Assembly: GCA_046351215.1 (NCBI GenBank)
Contig: JAXLYX010000008.1
Coordinates: 186,001 to 250,000 of the forward strand
Reading direction: 5' to 3'
DNA length: 64,000 nucleotides
Source of the DNA: JAXLYX01 sp046351215
GTDB lineage: Bacteria > Myxococcota_A > Polyangia > Polyangiales > Houyiibacteriaceae
Shown here one piece after another: positions 24,376-33,147 of the stretch (within the stretch, counting starts at the first letter, position 1; each line of letters begins with the position of its first letter). The translations under genes were made by a program, and so were the position numbers. Under the pieces are notes generated by a model that searched no databases, was not told where the DNA came from, and worked only from the letters and a program-made list of their open reading frames with translations.

Positions 24376-25476
24376 ATGAGGACGAGTCAGTCGCAGGGTA
24401 GGGCCTCGAGGAGGCCGCGGTGGCTTCCGCGCAAGCCGGTCGTCCACTGCAAGGACGACGCGACGAATCGCGCGCTGATCGCCTCGATCCCCGAGCTGAA
24501 CGAGCCCTTCCGGCCCACGCCCTGGCTCTTCAACGAGCACCTCCAGCTCGCGGCCGTGACGGCGCGACGGAAGAAGGCGGACCGGAGCTATTGCCGGAGC
24601 GAGCCCGTGATCCACGCGGACGGAGGCTACACGGCCCTCGTCTGGCGCGGCTACGAGCTGCCGGAGACCACGCCGACCATCGTCCTCCTGCCGACGATCG
24701 CCGGGACGCCCGACAGCATGGGCGAGCTCGTCGGAGACCTCGCCCGGAACACGGGCTTCCGCATCGTGCTCTGCCTCCGGCGCGGCCATGGCGAGCTCCC
24801 GCTCACGACCCCGCGGATCAACATCCTCGGCTCGACCGACGATCTGCGCGAGCAGATCGCGCACATCCGGGATCGCTTCCCGCGCTCCCCCCTCTACGCC
24901 GTCGGCTCGTCGGCCGGCTCGGGTCTGCTCACGCGGTACCTCGGCGAGGAGGGCGACGACGCGCCCTTCGAAGCGACGTTCTCGTATTGCCCGGGCTACG
25001 ACACCGACCAGGTCTTCGATCGGGCGCATCCGTTCTACAGCCGGTACATGGCGCGCAAGATCGTGCGGCAGTTCATCGCTCCGCACGGCGAGAAGCTCGA
25101 TCACCTCTCGACCGCGGAGAAGCTCCGGGCGGCGGCTTGCCTGAGCGAGTTCCACCGCAACGCCTACGAGCTCGCCGGGTACTCGAGCTACGACGAGTAC
25201 ACCGCCGCGAGCAACCCGATGCGGGTCTTCGAATCGGTGAAGAAGCCGATGATGATCCTCAACGCGGAGGACGATCCCGTCTGCCGCATCGAGAACGCGC
25301 ATCCCTACCTCGACACGATCGCCCGGATGCCGAACATCGTGCTCGTCACGACGGATCGCGGGAGCCATTGCGCCCACTACGAGGGCTGGGCGCCGCGCTC
25401 GTGGGCCGGGAAGCTGATGGGGAGCTACTTCCTCGCGATGGAGCGCATGCGCCTCGAGCGCGAGCGCTCGGCGTAG
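24376..25476 (+). CDS. Alpha/beta hydrolase, YheT/ABHD1-3 type
   Basis: 366 residues. The long N-terminal cap followed by PTPWLFNEHLQLAA is typical of the YheT/EMB8 group (AB hydrolase 4). The nucleophile elbow is VGSSAGSGLL (Ser around residue 181), the acid is in NAEDDPVC and the His in GSHCAHYEGW. These enzymes act on lipid esters. It lies downstream of the AraC regulator at 23278 and converges with a TetR gene 8 bases away. Start ATG 24376 is chosen on family fit; no strong ribosome site is visible. Confidence 0.88.
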   Translation: MRTSQSQGRASRRPRWLPRKPVVHCKDDATNRALIASIPELNEPFRPTPWLFNEHLQLAAVTARRKKADRSYCRSEPVIHADGGYTALVWRGYELPETTPTIVLLPTIAGTPDSMGELVGDLARNTGFRIVLCLRRGHGELPLTTPRINILGSTDDLREQIAHIRDRFPRSPLYAVGSSAGSGLLTRYLGEEGDDAPFEATFSYCPGYDTDQVFDRAHPFYSRYMARKIVRQFIAPHGEKLDHLSTAEKLRAAACLSEFHRNAYELAGYSSYDEYTAASNPMRVFESVKKPMMILNAEDDPVCRIENAHPYLDTIARMPNIVLVTTDRGSHCAHYEGWAPRSWAGKLMGSYFLAMERMRLERERSA

Positions 25477-25484
25477 CGACCCTC

Positions 25485-26162
25485 TCAGGCCGAGCGCGCC
25501 GCCCGGCCCTGCCGCTCCGCCCGCTCGAGGGTGTCCGCGAGCGAGTCGAAGAGGAACGAGGTCGTGCGGATCATCTCCTCGAGCGACTGGCGGTAGCCGC
25601 CGAGGACCCATTCCTTCACGACCTCGATCGCGCCGCCGACGAGCGCCGTCGCGAGGAGATCGGCGTCGACGCCGCGCGCGCGCAGCGACTCGTCGTAGTG
25701 ACTCGTCGTGATGTCGTGGAGCATCGCGACGAACATCGCCGTGACGTCACGGTAGAGCGTGTGGAAGTCGGGGCCCATGACGAGCGGCTCGACGAGCTGG
25801 ATGCGCGCGCGACGCGGATCCTCCTCGAACCATCGGAAGAAGACCTCGAGCATCCCGCGCGTGAAGCGTTCCCGATCTTCGCCCGCCTCGGCGCGCGCGG
25901 CGACGAGGCGCGCCATCAGACCCGCGACGCAATGGGCCGCCACCTCGGTGAAGAGCTGCTCCCGGTTCTCGAACGACTCGTAGAAGTAGCGCTCGGTGAG
26001 GCCGGCCTCGTTGCAGAGGCCCTTCACCGTGGTTCCGGCGAAGCCTTGCTTGCCGAAGAGCTCGAGGCCGGCGTCGAGGAAGCGAGCACGCCGCTCGGCG
26101 CTCCGATCGCCGGCCGCCTTGCCGCGGTACGTTCGTCCGCTTTCTTCGCTCTTCCGCGCCAT
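25485..26162 (-). CDS. TetR-family regulator
   Basis: 225 residues. The N-terminal HTH is at about residues 20-70 (ARFLDAGLELFGKQGFAGTTVKGLCNEAGLTERYFYESFENREQL shortened here: FAGTTVKGLC...YFYESF). The C-terminal helical ligand domain follows. A 20-base inverted repeat lies 11 bases before the start codon, the usual place for autoregulation, and its sequence matches sites before the other TetR gene at 60522. The neighbouring alpha/beta hydrolase (convergent) and CDF transporter (upstream, same strand) are possible targets. Confidence 0.93.
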   Translation of the reverse strand: MARKSEESGRTYRGKAAGDRSAERRARFLDAGLELFGKQGFAGTTVKGLCNEAGLTERYFYESFENREQLFTEVAAHCVAGLMARLVAARAEAGEDRERFTRGMLEVFFRWFEEDPRRARIQLVEPLVMGPDFHTLYRDVTAMFVAMLHDITTSHYDESLRARGVDADLLATALVGGAIEVVKEWVLGGYRQSLEEMIRTTSFLFDSLADTLERAERQGRAARSA

Positions 26163-26173
26163 TGCAGCTCATG

Positions 26174-26193
26174 CTGACACTTAACGTTGTCAG
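26174..26193. promoter_or_regulatory. TetR operator, inverted repeat CTGACA-N8-TGTCAG
   Basis: Perfect 6-bp arms CTGACA (26174-26179) and TGTCAG (26188-26193) with CTTAACGT between. It lies just upstream of the TetR start (26162). The stretch CTTAACGTTGTCAG is nearly the same as CTTAACGGTGTCAAG at 60495-60509, in front of the second TetR gene. Confidence 0.6.
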
Positions 26194-26219
26194 ATACAAG
26201 AGCCGCGCCCTCGCGCTCT

Positions 26220-27212
26220 TCAGTCGACGGGGACGACCGGCAGGTGGGCGGAGGGACGCTCCGTGTCGAGCTCGAGCCGGTAGTCGCTGTCGGGCTCGAC
26301 GAAGATGTACCGCAGGTGGGGCATCGCGGTGCGGAGGGCGCTCTCGAACGCGTCGATGGTCTGCTCGAGCGTGTGGAGGTCGAGCGTCGGCTCGAAGCCG
26401 ACCTTCATCGCCAGGATCACGTTCGTCGGTCCGAGGTGCATCGAGAGGAGCTGGCGCACGCCCACGACGCCCGGGACCTCCTTCGCGATGCGCTCGACGC
26501 CCTGCCGGTCCTCGTCGGTGATCGACTCGCCGATCAGCAGCGAATGCGTCCGCTTCGAGAGGAAGACCGCGACGAGCGCGAGGACGATGCCGATGAGCAG
26601 CGAGCCGATCGCGTCGAAGCCGTGCCATCCCGTCACGTGGCTGAGCAGCACCGCGAAGAACGCGATCACGAGGCCGATCAGCGCGGCGAAGTCCTCGGCG
26701 AGCACGACGGGAATCGTCGGATCCTTCGCATGCATCAGCGTCTCCGCGAGGGAGCGACCGCGCCTCAGCTTCTGGAATTCCGCGAAGGCGACCCGGAACG
26801 ACATCCCCTCGAAGACGAGGGAGGTGCCGAGCACGATGTAGCTCGCGAGCGGGGAGTTGTGCGTCTTCGGGGCCGCGTGGTGACCGAGGATCTCGATCAG
26901 GTCCTTGATGCCCTCGCCGAGCGCGAAGAGGCCGCCGAGCAGGAAGATCAGGATGCTGACGAGGAAGGGCCAGAAGTAGCTCTCCACCGCGTGGCCGAAG
27001 GGATGGAGCAGGGTCGGCGGCTTCGCCGACCGACGGAGCCCGACGACCAGGAGGAATTGGTTCGCCGTGTCGGCGACGCTGTGGATGGCCTCCGCCAGGG
27101 TCGCGAGGCTCCCGGAGAAGAAGGCGGCGACGAATTTCGACACCGCGATGAGGCCGTTGCCGGCCAGCGCGGCCAGCACCACGCGGATGTTGTTCCCCTC
27201 GGCGTGCGACAT
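26220..27212 (-). CDS. Cation diffusion facilitator family transporter
   Basis: 330 residues, about six membrane segments and a C-terminal cytoplasmic domain. The first metal site H44-x3-D48 (HSVAD) is intact. At the second site, where HDxxD or DxxxD is usual, this protein has AEDFAAL, as in the SLC30A9 (ZnT9)-like subgroup, so ion specificity or transport activity may be atypical. It exports divalent metal (Zn, Co, Fe or Mn) from the cytoplasm by family analogy. It begins at ATG 27212 and stands upstream of the TetR gene on the same strand. Confidence 0.92.
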   Translation of the reverse strand: MSHAEGNNIRVVLAALAGNGLIAVSKFVAAFFSGSLATLAEAIHSVADTANQFLLVVGLRRSAKPPTLLHPFGHAVESYFWPFLVSILIFLLGGLFALGEGIKDLIEILGHHAAPKTHNSPLASYIVLGTSLVFEGMSFRVAFAEFQKLRRGRSLAETLMHAKDPTIPVVLAEDFAALIGLVIAFFAVLLSHVTGWHGFDAIGSLLIGIVLALVAVFLSKRTHSLLIGESITDEDRQGVERIAKEVPGVVGVRQLLSMHLGPTNVILAMKVGFEPTLDLHTLEQTIDAFESALRTAMPHLRYIFVEPDSDYRLELDTERPSAHLPVVPVD

Positions 27213-27343
27213 GGATTCCTATCCCGGAGCGTGCGTCCCGCGGCGCGGGCGAGCGGAGGATCGCATCCGGCGTCGTCCAGGCAAGCCGGACCCCGCTCGC
27301 GTCTCGGCGGCCCTCCGGCCGCGCACCGGGCGGGGCTCGCCGC

Positions 27344-27994
27344 TCAGTCGAGACCGAGGGCGCGCTTCAGCACGTCCGGGCGTCGATCGGCGTCCCAGTG
27401 GAGGGTCGCGACGTACTCGACCTTGTCGGAATGCGCGATGTCGTCGGGGGCGACCCACACGTCCTCGAGCTTCTCCGGCACGAGGTCGACGCTCGCGTGG
27501 CGATAGCAGTGCGAGACGTACTCCGAGCAGAAGAAGTCGTGGTCCGGATGCTTCTCGACGGGCAGCGGCGTGCCGAGCAGGTTGTGCAGGCCCACCCGAA
27601 GGAGGTCGGTGACCGCGAAGGGATGGCCGAGGAAGTGGGTCGCGGCATCGAGCAGCCGAGCGGGCTGGAACGTCCTGCGGGCCTCCGGCGTCAGTCGGAA
27701 CCAGTCGACCTTGCCCGAGTAGTCCTCGATGAACTTGCTCGCCGGCACCGCCTGGAGCTGCGGGAACTCCGCCTGCAGGATCATCACCCGCGCGCCCCAG
27801 CGGAAGAGCATCGCCGAGTGCGAGTACTCGCCCCCGGACACGCGCTCGATCAGCTTCGAGAAGGGGATGCTCCCGCTGAAGAGCAGGAGATCGCCGTCCT
27901 CGATCCGGTCGCGGACGTCCGCGTGGTACTGGAGCGGGATCTCCGTGGTCCGTGCGGGGGTCGCGTATCGGGGGGCCTGCGCCTTCTTTCGCAT
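27344..27994 (-). CDS. YiiX-like permuted NlpC/P60 (papain-like) amidase
   Basis: 216 residues from ATG 27994. GDLLLFSG...EYSHSAMLFRWG carries the His, and FFCSEYVSHCYRH carries the Cys, in the permuted order of YiiX/LRAT-like cysteine hydrolases. No signal peptide is visible in the chosen version. The substrate may be peptidoglycan or a lipid amide. A longer frame begins at 28078 but would overlap the region before the divergent secreted gene. The ribosome site is not obvious, so the start is moderately certain. Confidence 0.8.
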   Translation of the reverse strand: MRKKAQAPRYATPARTTEIPLQYHADVRDRIEDGDLLLFSGSIPFSKLIERVSGGEYSHSAMLFRWGARVMILQAEFPQLQAVPASKFIEDYSGKVDWFRLTPEARRTFQPARLLDAATHFLGHPFAVTDLLRVGLHNLLGTPLPVEKHPDHDFFCSEYVSHCYRHASVDLVPEKLEDVWVAPDDIAHSDKVEYVATLHWDADRRPDVLKRALGLD

Positions 27995-28088
27995 GTGCCG
28001 ATCAGAACAGAACGGCTTCCCAATTGAAAGCACGGCTTCGTTCCGTCGGCTCTTCCGCGACGGTCCGAGGTGGTCCATCCTCGGCGGG

Positions 28089-28364
28089 GTGAAGCACCTG
28101 CTCCTCTTCGCCCTGCTCGTGGCGACCCCCGCCGCGGCGATCGCCCAGAAGCCCGATCCGTCCGCCGCGCCCGCGACCCCGCCTCCTCCGCCCGCGGCCC
28201 CGGACGCCTACGGCGACGCCTACCAGGCGGGCTACGCGATCGGTCAGATGGCCGGCTACGCGATGTGTTGCTGCTGCCCGCTGCTCCTGCTCGGGGGAGG
28301 CGGAGGTCTCGCCTACTACCTGATCCAGAGGAAGAAGTCGGATCAGGGGCCGGGCATCGGCTGA
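28089..28364 (+). CDS. Small secreted/membrane protein with Cys cluster
   Basis: 91 residues starting at GTG 28089. A clear signal peptide (KHLLLFALLVATPAAAIAQ), a Pro/Ala-rich spacer, then GYAIGQMAGYAMCCCCPLLL leading into a membrane segment and a basic end (QRKKSD). Four adjacent Cys at the membrane edge could be acylated or bind metal. No family recognised. It is tail-to-tail with kup (3 bases apart). Confidence 0.65.
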   Translation: MKHLLLFALLVATPAAAIAQKPDPSAAPATPPPPPAAPDAYGDAYQAGYAIGQMAGYAMCCCCPLLLLGGGGGLAYYLIQRKKSDQGPGIG

Positions 28365-28367
28365 GGC

Positions 28368-30350
28368 CTACCGGAGCTTCACCGGCATCATCTCCATGGT
28401 CAGGTGCACGTCGCGTCCGAGGCCGTAGTAGTCGTGGCCCGGTTGAGAGAGGCGCCGCAGCAAGGAGAAGAGCCGGAAGCGGAGCCTTCGCCAGCCCGTC
28501 GTGTCCCTCGAGGGGAGCAGCTTCTCCATCGACACGTGAACCATCCAGAGGTGGGGATCGCGGGGCAGATCGATCGCGTGGTGCTCCGCGAGCGCGAGCA
28601 GGGCCTTCTCGACGTTCGGTTCCTCCATGAATCCGTAGGTCAGCGTCACGGAGGAGATGGAGCCCTTGGCTCCGTCGGGCTGGAACACGACGACGCTCGA
28701 GCGGTCCGCGTGGAGCCAGGGCACCTTGCGGTGCAGCACCTCGACGAAGAGCAGGTGCCGCGGGAGCACGCCGTAGCGATCCCAGAAGAACTGGAGGAGC
28801 GCCGGCGTGTTGTCGTCGAGCGAGCGGAGAGGCTTCGGCACCATGAGCACGAGCGTCCGATCGAGGAGGTTCGTCTCGTTCTCCTTCAGCTCGACGAGCT
28901 CGCCCACCGTCATGGTCTGCTTGCTCGAGTAGGCGGCGAAGGTCGCCTTCCTTCCCCAGCGCCAGGTGACCATCACGACGAAGAGCAGCAGGCCGATCGT
29001 GAGCGGGATGTAGCCGCCCTCGAGCAGCTTCAGCGCGTTCGCCATGAGCAGGTGCGCGTCGACGAAGAAGAGCGGGCCGACGATCGCGAGGACCTTCCCC
29101 ACCGGCCAATTCCACCGCAAGCGGGCGACCGCCGAGAGCGCGATCGAGGTGGTGAGCATGACGCCCGAGACGGAGAGACCGTAGGCGGATGCGAGGGCCG
29201 TGCTCGTCCGGAAGCCGACGACGAGCAGCACGCAGCCGACGTAGAGGGCCCAGTTGACGAAGGGGACGTAGATCTGGCCGGCGTGCTCGTGGTGCGTGTG
29301 GACGATCTGGATCCGCGGGAAGAGGCCGAGGGCGACGGCCTGCGAGGCGAGCGAGTACGCCCCCGAGATCAGGGCCTGCGAGGCGATGATCGTCGCGCCG
29401 GTCGCGAGCGCGACCATCGGCACGAGGCCGGCGCGCGGGACGAGGCTGTAGAAGACGTTGCCGTTCAGGACGTGCTCGCCGCCGACGAGGTGGGCGCCCT
29501 GGCCGAGGTAGCTCGCGAGCAACGCGGGGTAGACGAGCAGGAACCACCCGAGGCGGATCGGCTTCTTGCCGAAATGCCCCATGTCCGCGAAGAGCGCCTC
29601 GCCTCCGGTGATCGCGAGCATGACCGAGCCGATGACGAGGAGGCTCGCGCGGAAGCCGGTCTCGCGGAGGAAGAGGAGGCCGCGCGTCGGATCGAGGGCC
29701 TCGAGGATCTCGGGATGGCGCACGACCTGGCGCAGGCCGAGCGCTCCGATCGCGAGGAACCAAGCGACGATCACGGGCCCGAAGAGACGTCCGACCTTCG
29801 CGGTGCCGCGCGGCTGCACCGCGAAGAGCACGGTGAGGATGAGCACGGTGATCGGCACGACGGAGCGCTCGAACGCCGGCGTGACGAGGCCCACGCCTTC
29901 GATCGCCGAGAGCACGCTGATGGCCGGCGTGATGATCCCTTCGCCGATCAAGAGGCCCGACGCGAGCATGAGGAGGAAGAGGAGCCGCCGCATGCCCCGC
30001 CGCTTGTGGCGGTGCAGGAGGGCGTAGAGGGCGAAGACGCCACCCTCGCCGTCGGCATCGGCCCGCAGCACGAGGCCGAGGTACTTGCCGGCGATCACGA
30101 CCGTCAGGGTCCAGACGACCAGCGAGATGCAGCCGACGACGTGGTCGTGCGTGGGGGCGACGTGGCCGTGGCCGAAGAAGATCTCGTTGACCGCGTAGAG
30201 GGGCGAGGTGCCGATGTCGCCGTAGACGACGCCGAGCGCACCGAAGGTCAGCGACCACAGACCGCCGTGGGCGCCGTGGGGCGGAGGCGGGACGGAGGAC
30301 GTCCTCGGCGGGGGAGACGGAGACGAGGAGGAGGCCGGGGGGGTGGACAT
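28368..30350 (-). CDS. kup: Low-affinity potassium transporter Kup
   Basis: 660 residues, KUP/HAK/KT family length. The first helix carries the family motif LGVVYGDIGTSPLYA, and GEGGVFALYALL and GGEALFADMGHFG follow at expected positions. Twelve hydrophobic segments precede a C-terminal cytoplasmic domain of about 200 residues. It imports K+ with H+ across the inner membrane. The first 25 residues are Ser/Pro-rich and variable. Confidence 0.97.
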   Translation of the reverse strand: MSTPPASSSSPSPPPRTSSVPPPPHGAHGGLWSLTFGALGVVYGDIGTSPLYAVNEIFFGHGHVAPTHDHVVGCISLVVWTLTVVIAGKYLGLVLRADADGEGGVFALYALLHRHKRRGMRRLLFLLMLASGLLIGEGIITPAISVLSAIEGVGLVTPAFERSVVPITVLILTVLFAVQPRGTAKVGRLFGPVIVAWFLAIGALGLRQVVRHPEILEALDPTRGLLFLRETGFRASLLVIGSVMLAITGGEALFADMGHFGKKPIRLGWFLLVYPALLASYLGQGAHLVGGEHVLNGNVFYSLVPRAGLVPMVALATGATIIASQALISGAYSLASQAVALGLFPRIQIVHTHHEHAGQIYVPFVNWALYVGCVLLVVGFRTSTALASAYGLSVSGVMLTTSIALSAVARLRWNWPVGKVLAIVGPLFFVDAHLLMANALKLLEGGYIPLTIGLLLFVVMVTWRWGRKATFAAYSSKQTMTVGELVELKENETNLLDRTLVLMVPKPLRSLDDNTPALLQFFWDRYGVLPRHLLFVEVLHRKVPWLHADRSSVVVFQPDGAKGSISSVTLTYGFMEEPNVEKALLALAEHHAIDLPRDPHLWMVHVSMEKLLPSRDTTGWRRLRFRLFSLLRRLSQPGHDYYGLGRDVHLTMEMMPVKLR

Positions 30351-30517
30351 GCGCGGGCGCGGGAAGGCTGGCCCGCGACCGCCAATCTACGCCCCCTGGG
30401 GCCCGCGGGAGGCGGGAAGCGTCGGGGGGGCGGTGGAAGTCCGGCACGGCGGAAGGAGCGCGTGTCGCCGAACGACTTCGGGCGACGGCGCGACGGTCCG
30501 GACGCGAAAGCGGCGAC

Positions 30518-31333
30518 TCAGGGCACGGCGGTCGCCGGCGAGGCCGCGGCGGGGTGTGCCGGTCGCCCGGCGGGTCGGGCCTCGGGCGTGGAGCGAACCT
30601 GCGCCGACGCGACGACGCGCCGCATCGTGGGGGCGTGGCGCGTCTCCCGGCTCGTCATCGTCCACCCCGTGAGCTGGTGGAAGTACTGTTCGCTCTCGAC
30701 GACCGTCACCCAATAGACCACGTCGAGGTCGTTCATCCGGCCCGCGACACGGTATTCGAATGCGGGCCGACCTCCGACCGTCACCGGCGAGGCGGCTCCG
30801 ATCGTACGGCTCTCGACCATCATGCCTTCGGTGATCAGCGTGCCGTAGCGCTCGAGCGTGGTCCCGGCCTCGAGATCGGCTTTCGGCTCCGAGAGACCGA
30901 GCAGGTAGAGCTCCTCGCGGGGATTCCAGAGCTGGAGCGGGGCCTCCTCGTCGAGCGTCGTCGAGGTCACCATGGCGCCCTGCGGATCGATCGAGATCAG
31001 TCCGTCGCGCGAGGTGACGATCTCGGACGGACCGGCGTCCTTCAACGCGGCGTCGATGCCTTGCTTGAACGCGAAGCCGAACACGACGCAGAGGCCCGTG
31101 ACGGAACACAGGCCGATGCCGCCCACGACGAGCGCGACGGTCACCCACGGCGACCTCGCCGACTTCGGCGACGGAGGTGCGGCCCGGGCCGGAGTCGGCG
31201 CGGCGGTGCGCTCCGGCGTCGGCGCCGAGGGTTGGCTGGCCGTGGAGCGGACGTCACCGCAATGCTCGCAGGGCGAGGAGAAGTCGAGAGGACGCATCCT
31301 CCCGCAGACGGGGCAAACGGCATCGCGGAGCAT
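30518..31333 (-). CDS. Zinc-ribbon, single-TM protein with extracytoplasmic domain
   Basis: 271 residues. C7-x2-C10 and C22-x2-C25 form an N-terminal zinc ribbon. A Pro/Ala linker leads to one membrane segment at about 63-90, then an exported domain (residues 100-240) of beta-strand character, like PsbP/DUF1795-type lipobox-free domains (SEIVTSRDGLISIDPQG...YVVYW). Function unknown. The layout is the same as the first part of the protein at 47158, so this organism uses zinc-ribbon anchors repeatedly. Confidence 0.78.
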   Translation of the reverse strand: MLRDAVCPVCGRMRPLDFSSPCEHCGDVRSTASQPSAPTPERTAAPTPARAAPPSPKSARSPWVTVALVVGGIGLCSVTGLCVVFGFAFKQGIDAALKDAGPSEIVTSRDGLISIDPQGAMVTSTTLDEEAPLQLWNPREELYLLGLSEPKADLEAGTTLERYGTLITEGMMVESRTIGAASPVTVGGRPAFEYRVAGRMNDLDVVYWVTVVESEQYFHQLTGWTMTSRETRHAPTMRRVVASAQVRSTPEARPAGRPAHPAAASPATAVP

Positions 31334-31755
31334 GGCGGGATGCTACGTCGTGGAGCCGCTCCGCGCATCGCTCGTTGGGGCGAGGCGTCGGGCGTCGGGC
31401 CGGGGGTCGTCCGCCGGAACGCTCCAGCGCTCCGCGAGCAGGACGGGCGGAAGAGCCATGCGGCGAAGCACCGCCCTGGTCATCCGTCGAGGAGAGGCGC
31501 ACGGTACGTCGATCGGAGCGATGTGGCCGGCGGGCTCGCGGCCCGGCAGCACGACCTGGGAGGCGCTAGCGTGTTGGAAGGGAGTCCCTGTACCACGTGG
31601 AGCCAGAATCCACGCACTGCGCGGGCAGCAGCGCTTCGACACGGCCCTGAAGGGCTTCTTCCGCGGCTTCCCGCGGAGACTTCGCCACCCGAGGTCTCCT
31701 CGGAGGTAGAGGTCCTCCGTTGCGGCGGGCACAGCGATGCCGAGGAGGCCAGGCC
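31334..31755. other. Gene-free stretch with possible relic
   Basis: 422 bases without a convincing gene. In one plus-strand frame, 31611-31709 reads LRGQQRFDTALKGFFRGFP, faintly like the start of Rpn/DUF4351 nuclease-type proteins, and then stops; this may be a decayed gene end. A 12-base word CACGTGGAGCCA occurs at about 31598 and again at 31761 inside the next gene. Confidence 0.4.
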
Positions 31756-32136
31756 ATGATCACGTGGAGCCAAGTGGCCCGGATGGTGATCGACGGCCGG
31801 CACATGAGTCACAGCGTGGCGGAGTGCGCCAAGGCGATCGAAACCTCGGGAAGTCGAAGCATCGGGGAAGAGCCGTCCGCGAGCCCCGCCAACGAGGTGC
31901 TCGCGACGTATCGGATTCGTCGCACGACCGCGCAGGTGGCCGGCCCGTTCGCGACGGATTTCGATGCCGTGCTCGAGGTTCTCGCCTCCTGTGAACGCGA
32001 CGAGCGCATCCTCCTCTGCCCGTTCGTCGACGACAGGAACGTCTTCCTCGTGTTCGTACGGGAGAGTGGCGAAGCGTTGCTGGGGTGCATCTGCGTACCC
32101 CGTCGAGACCGAGATCCGGAGTCCGACGCCACGTGA
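31756..32136 (+). CDS. Hypothetical protein, accessory small-gene island
   Basis: 126 residues from ATG 31756, preceded by GAGGAGG. Begins MITWSQVARMVID. Mixed alpha/beta composition, no signal peptide or membrane segment. Codon use is less extreme in GC than in the flanking core genes. It precedes an Imm1-like gene by 84 bases on the same strand, so the two may be one unit. No family recognised; an immunity-type role is a guess from context. Confidence 0.65.
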   Translation: MITWSQVARMVIDGRHMSHSVAECAKAIETSGSRSIGEEPSASPANEVLATYRIRRTTAQVAGPFATDFDAVLEVLASCERDERILLCPFVDDRNVFLVFVRESGEALLGCICVPRRDRDPESDAT

Positions 32137-32220
32137 GCGTCTCCCATGCACGCCGTGCACCTCTGCATGCAGCCAGCGTCCTCGTACTCGAGAGAAGCCC
32201 GAACCCGAGGAGCCCCGTCC

Positions 32221-32616
32221 ATGAGCGACCTGTCCATCTGCGGCGACCGCTGGCACGGCGTGGCGAACGACGAGTGGCACGTCGACGCTCCGTCGTGGGA
32301 TGACGTGAGCCGAGCCATCCGCCGTCTGGATGGGAGGACGTACACGCTCGTGACGATCGGAGGATCGGGGGAGGAGCACCTCGCGGTCGGCGGCGGTGCG
32401 GGTCGCTACGTCGTCTACGTGACGCGCGACAATTGGGACTTCTGGAATCTGCTGTCCCACGAGGATGCCGAGGGCACCGTCTCGTTGTTCATCGGCGGTC
32501 AGGACGGGGACTATCCCGCCCGTCGGATCGTCGATCTCGAGCAGGCCGAAGTGGCCGCCCGCGCATTCCTGTCGGGACGACGGTTGGAGCCGACCCTTCG
32601 ATGGGAGAAGCAGTGA
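32221..32616 (+). CDS. Imm1-like immunity protein
   Basis: 131 residues. The pattern W-DDVSRAIRRLDGRTYTLVTI, then EEHLAVGGGAGRYVVYV, and FIGGQDGDYPARRIVDLEQA with a final PTLRW, matches the Imm1 family of polymorphic-toxin immunity proteins. Start ATG 32221 has GAGGAG upstream; the frame is open back to 32146. No toxin gene is visible next to it, so it may be an orphan immunity gene protecting against a neighbour's or a distant toxin. Confidence 0.78.
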   Translation: MSDLSICGDRWHGVANDEWHVDAPSWDDVSRAIRRLDGRTYTLVTIGGSGEEHLAVGGGAGRYVVYVTRDNWDFWNLLSHEDAEGTVSLFIGGQDGDYPARRIVDLEQAEVAARAFLSGRRLEPTLRWEKQ

Positions 32617-32730
32617 ACGTGGGAGCTTCCCCACGGTCGACCGCCTCGCCGCGACCGGCTTCGGGGGAAGAACGAAAGGCACTTCGCCTGGGCTCCGCGT
32701 GGTCGCCTCGAGGAGCTCGGCAGAGTCGTT

Positions 32731-33147
32731 CTAGAACAGCACGAATCGCGGCGACGGCGCGCCGAGAGCGAGGCTCTCCCGAAGGGCGCATGCGAGCTCG
32801 AGCACCTCTTCGGGACCGACGCGGAGGAGGTTGGCTTCGCACAGGAGGTCGCCTCCTCCGCCGTCGCGCAACCGACGCCACGTCCGCTCGACCGTCTCGC
32901 ACACCGCCTGCACGCGAGACTCGGAGTACCCGCACTCGAGCAGGGACTCTGGGAAATGGAAGCTCCAGAAGACCATGTTCCCGAAGGCCGTCAGAGGGAA
33001 CCAGTCGTGGCACAACCGGGCGGGCTCCTCCGTACTCATGCCTCGTCGCGCGGACTCCCTCGCGAACTGCTCGAGCCATTCGGCGAACACCGCCCGATCG
33101 CACGAAACGGCGACACCGTGGACCGTGAGGGCGAGCTCACTTCCCAT
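32731..33147 (-). CDS. Hypothetical protein of small-gene pair (2)
   Basis: 138 residues, acidic, rich in Trp, Phe and Cys (DWFPLTAFGNMVFWSFHFPE). It overlaps the 3' end of the upstream gene by 11 bases, so the two are coupled. No membrane segment or signal peptide. The size, coupling and lack of homologues I can name fit immunity-type proteins, but no family is recognised. Confidence 0.6.
   Translation of the reverse strand: MGSELALTVHGVAVSCDRAVFAEWLEQFARESARRGMSTEEPARLCHDWFPLTAFGNMVFWSFHFPESLLECGYSESRVQAVCETVERTWRRLRDGGGGDLLCEANLLRVGPEEVLELACALRESLALGAPSPRFVLF

Noticed and set aside
26194..26220. Terminator after the CDF gene (AAGAGC...GCTCTT)
   Set aside because: Only a 6-bp stem with a poor interior and no T-run; too weak to list.
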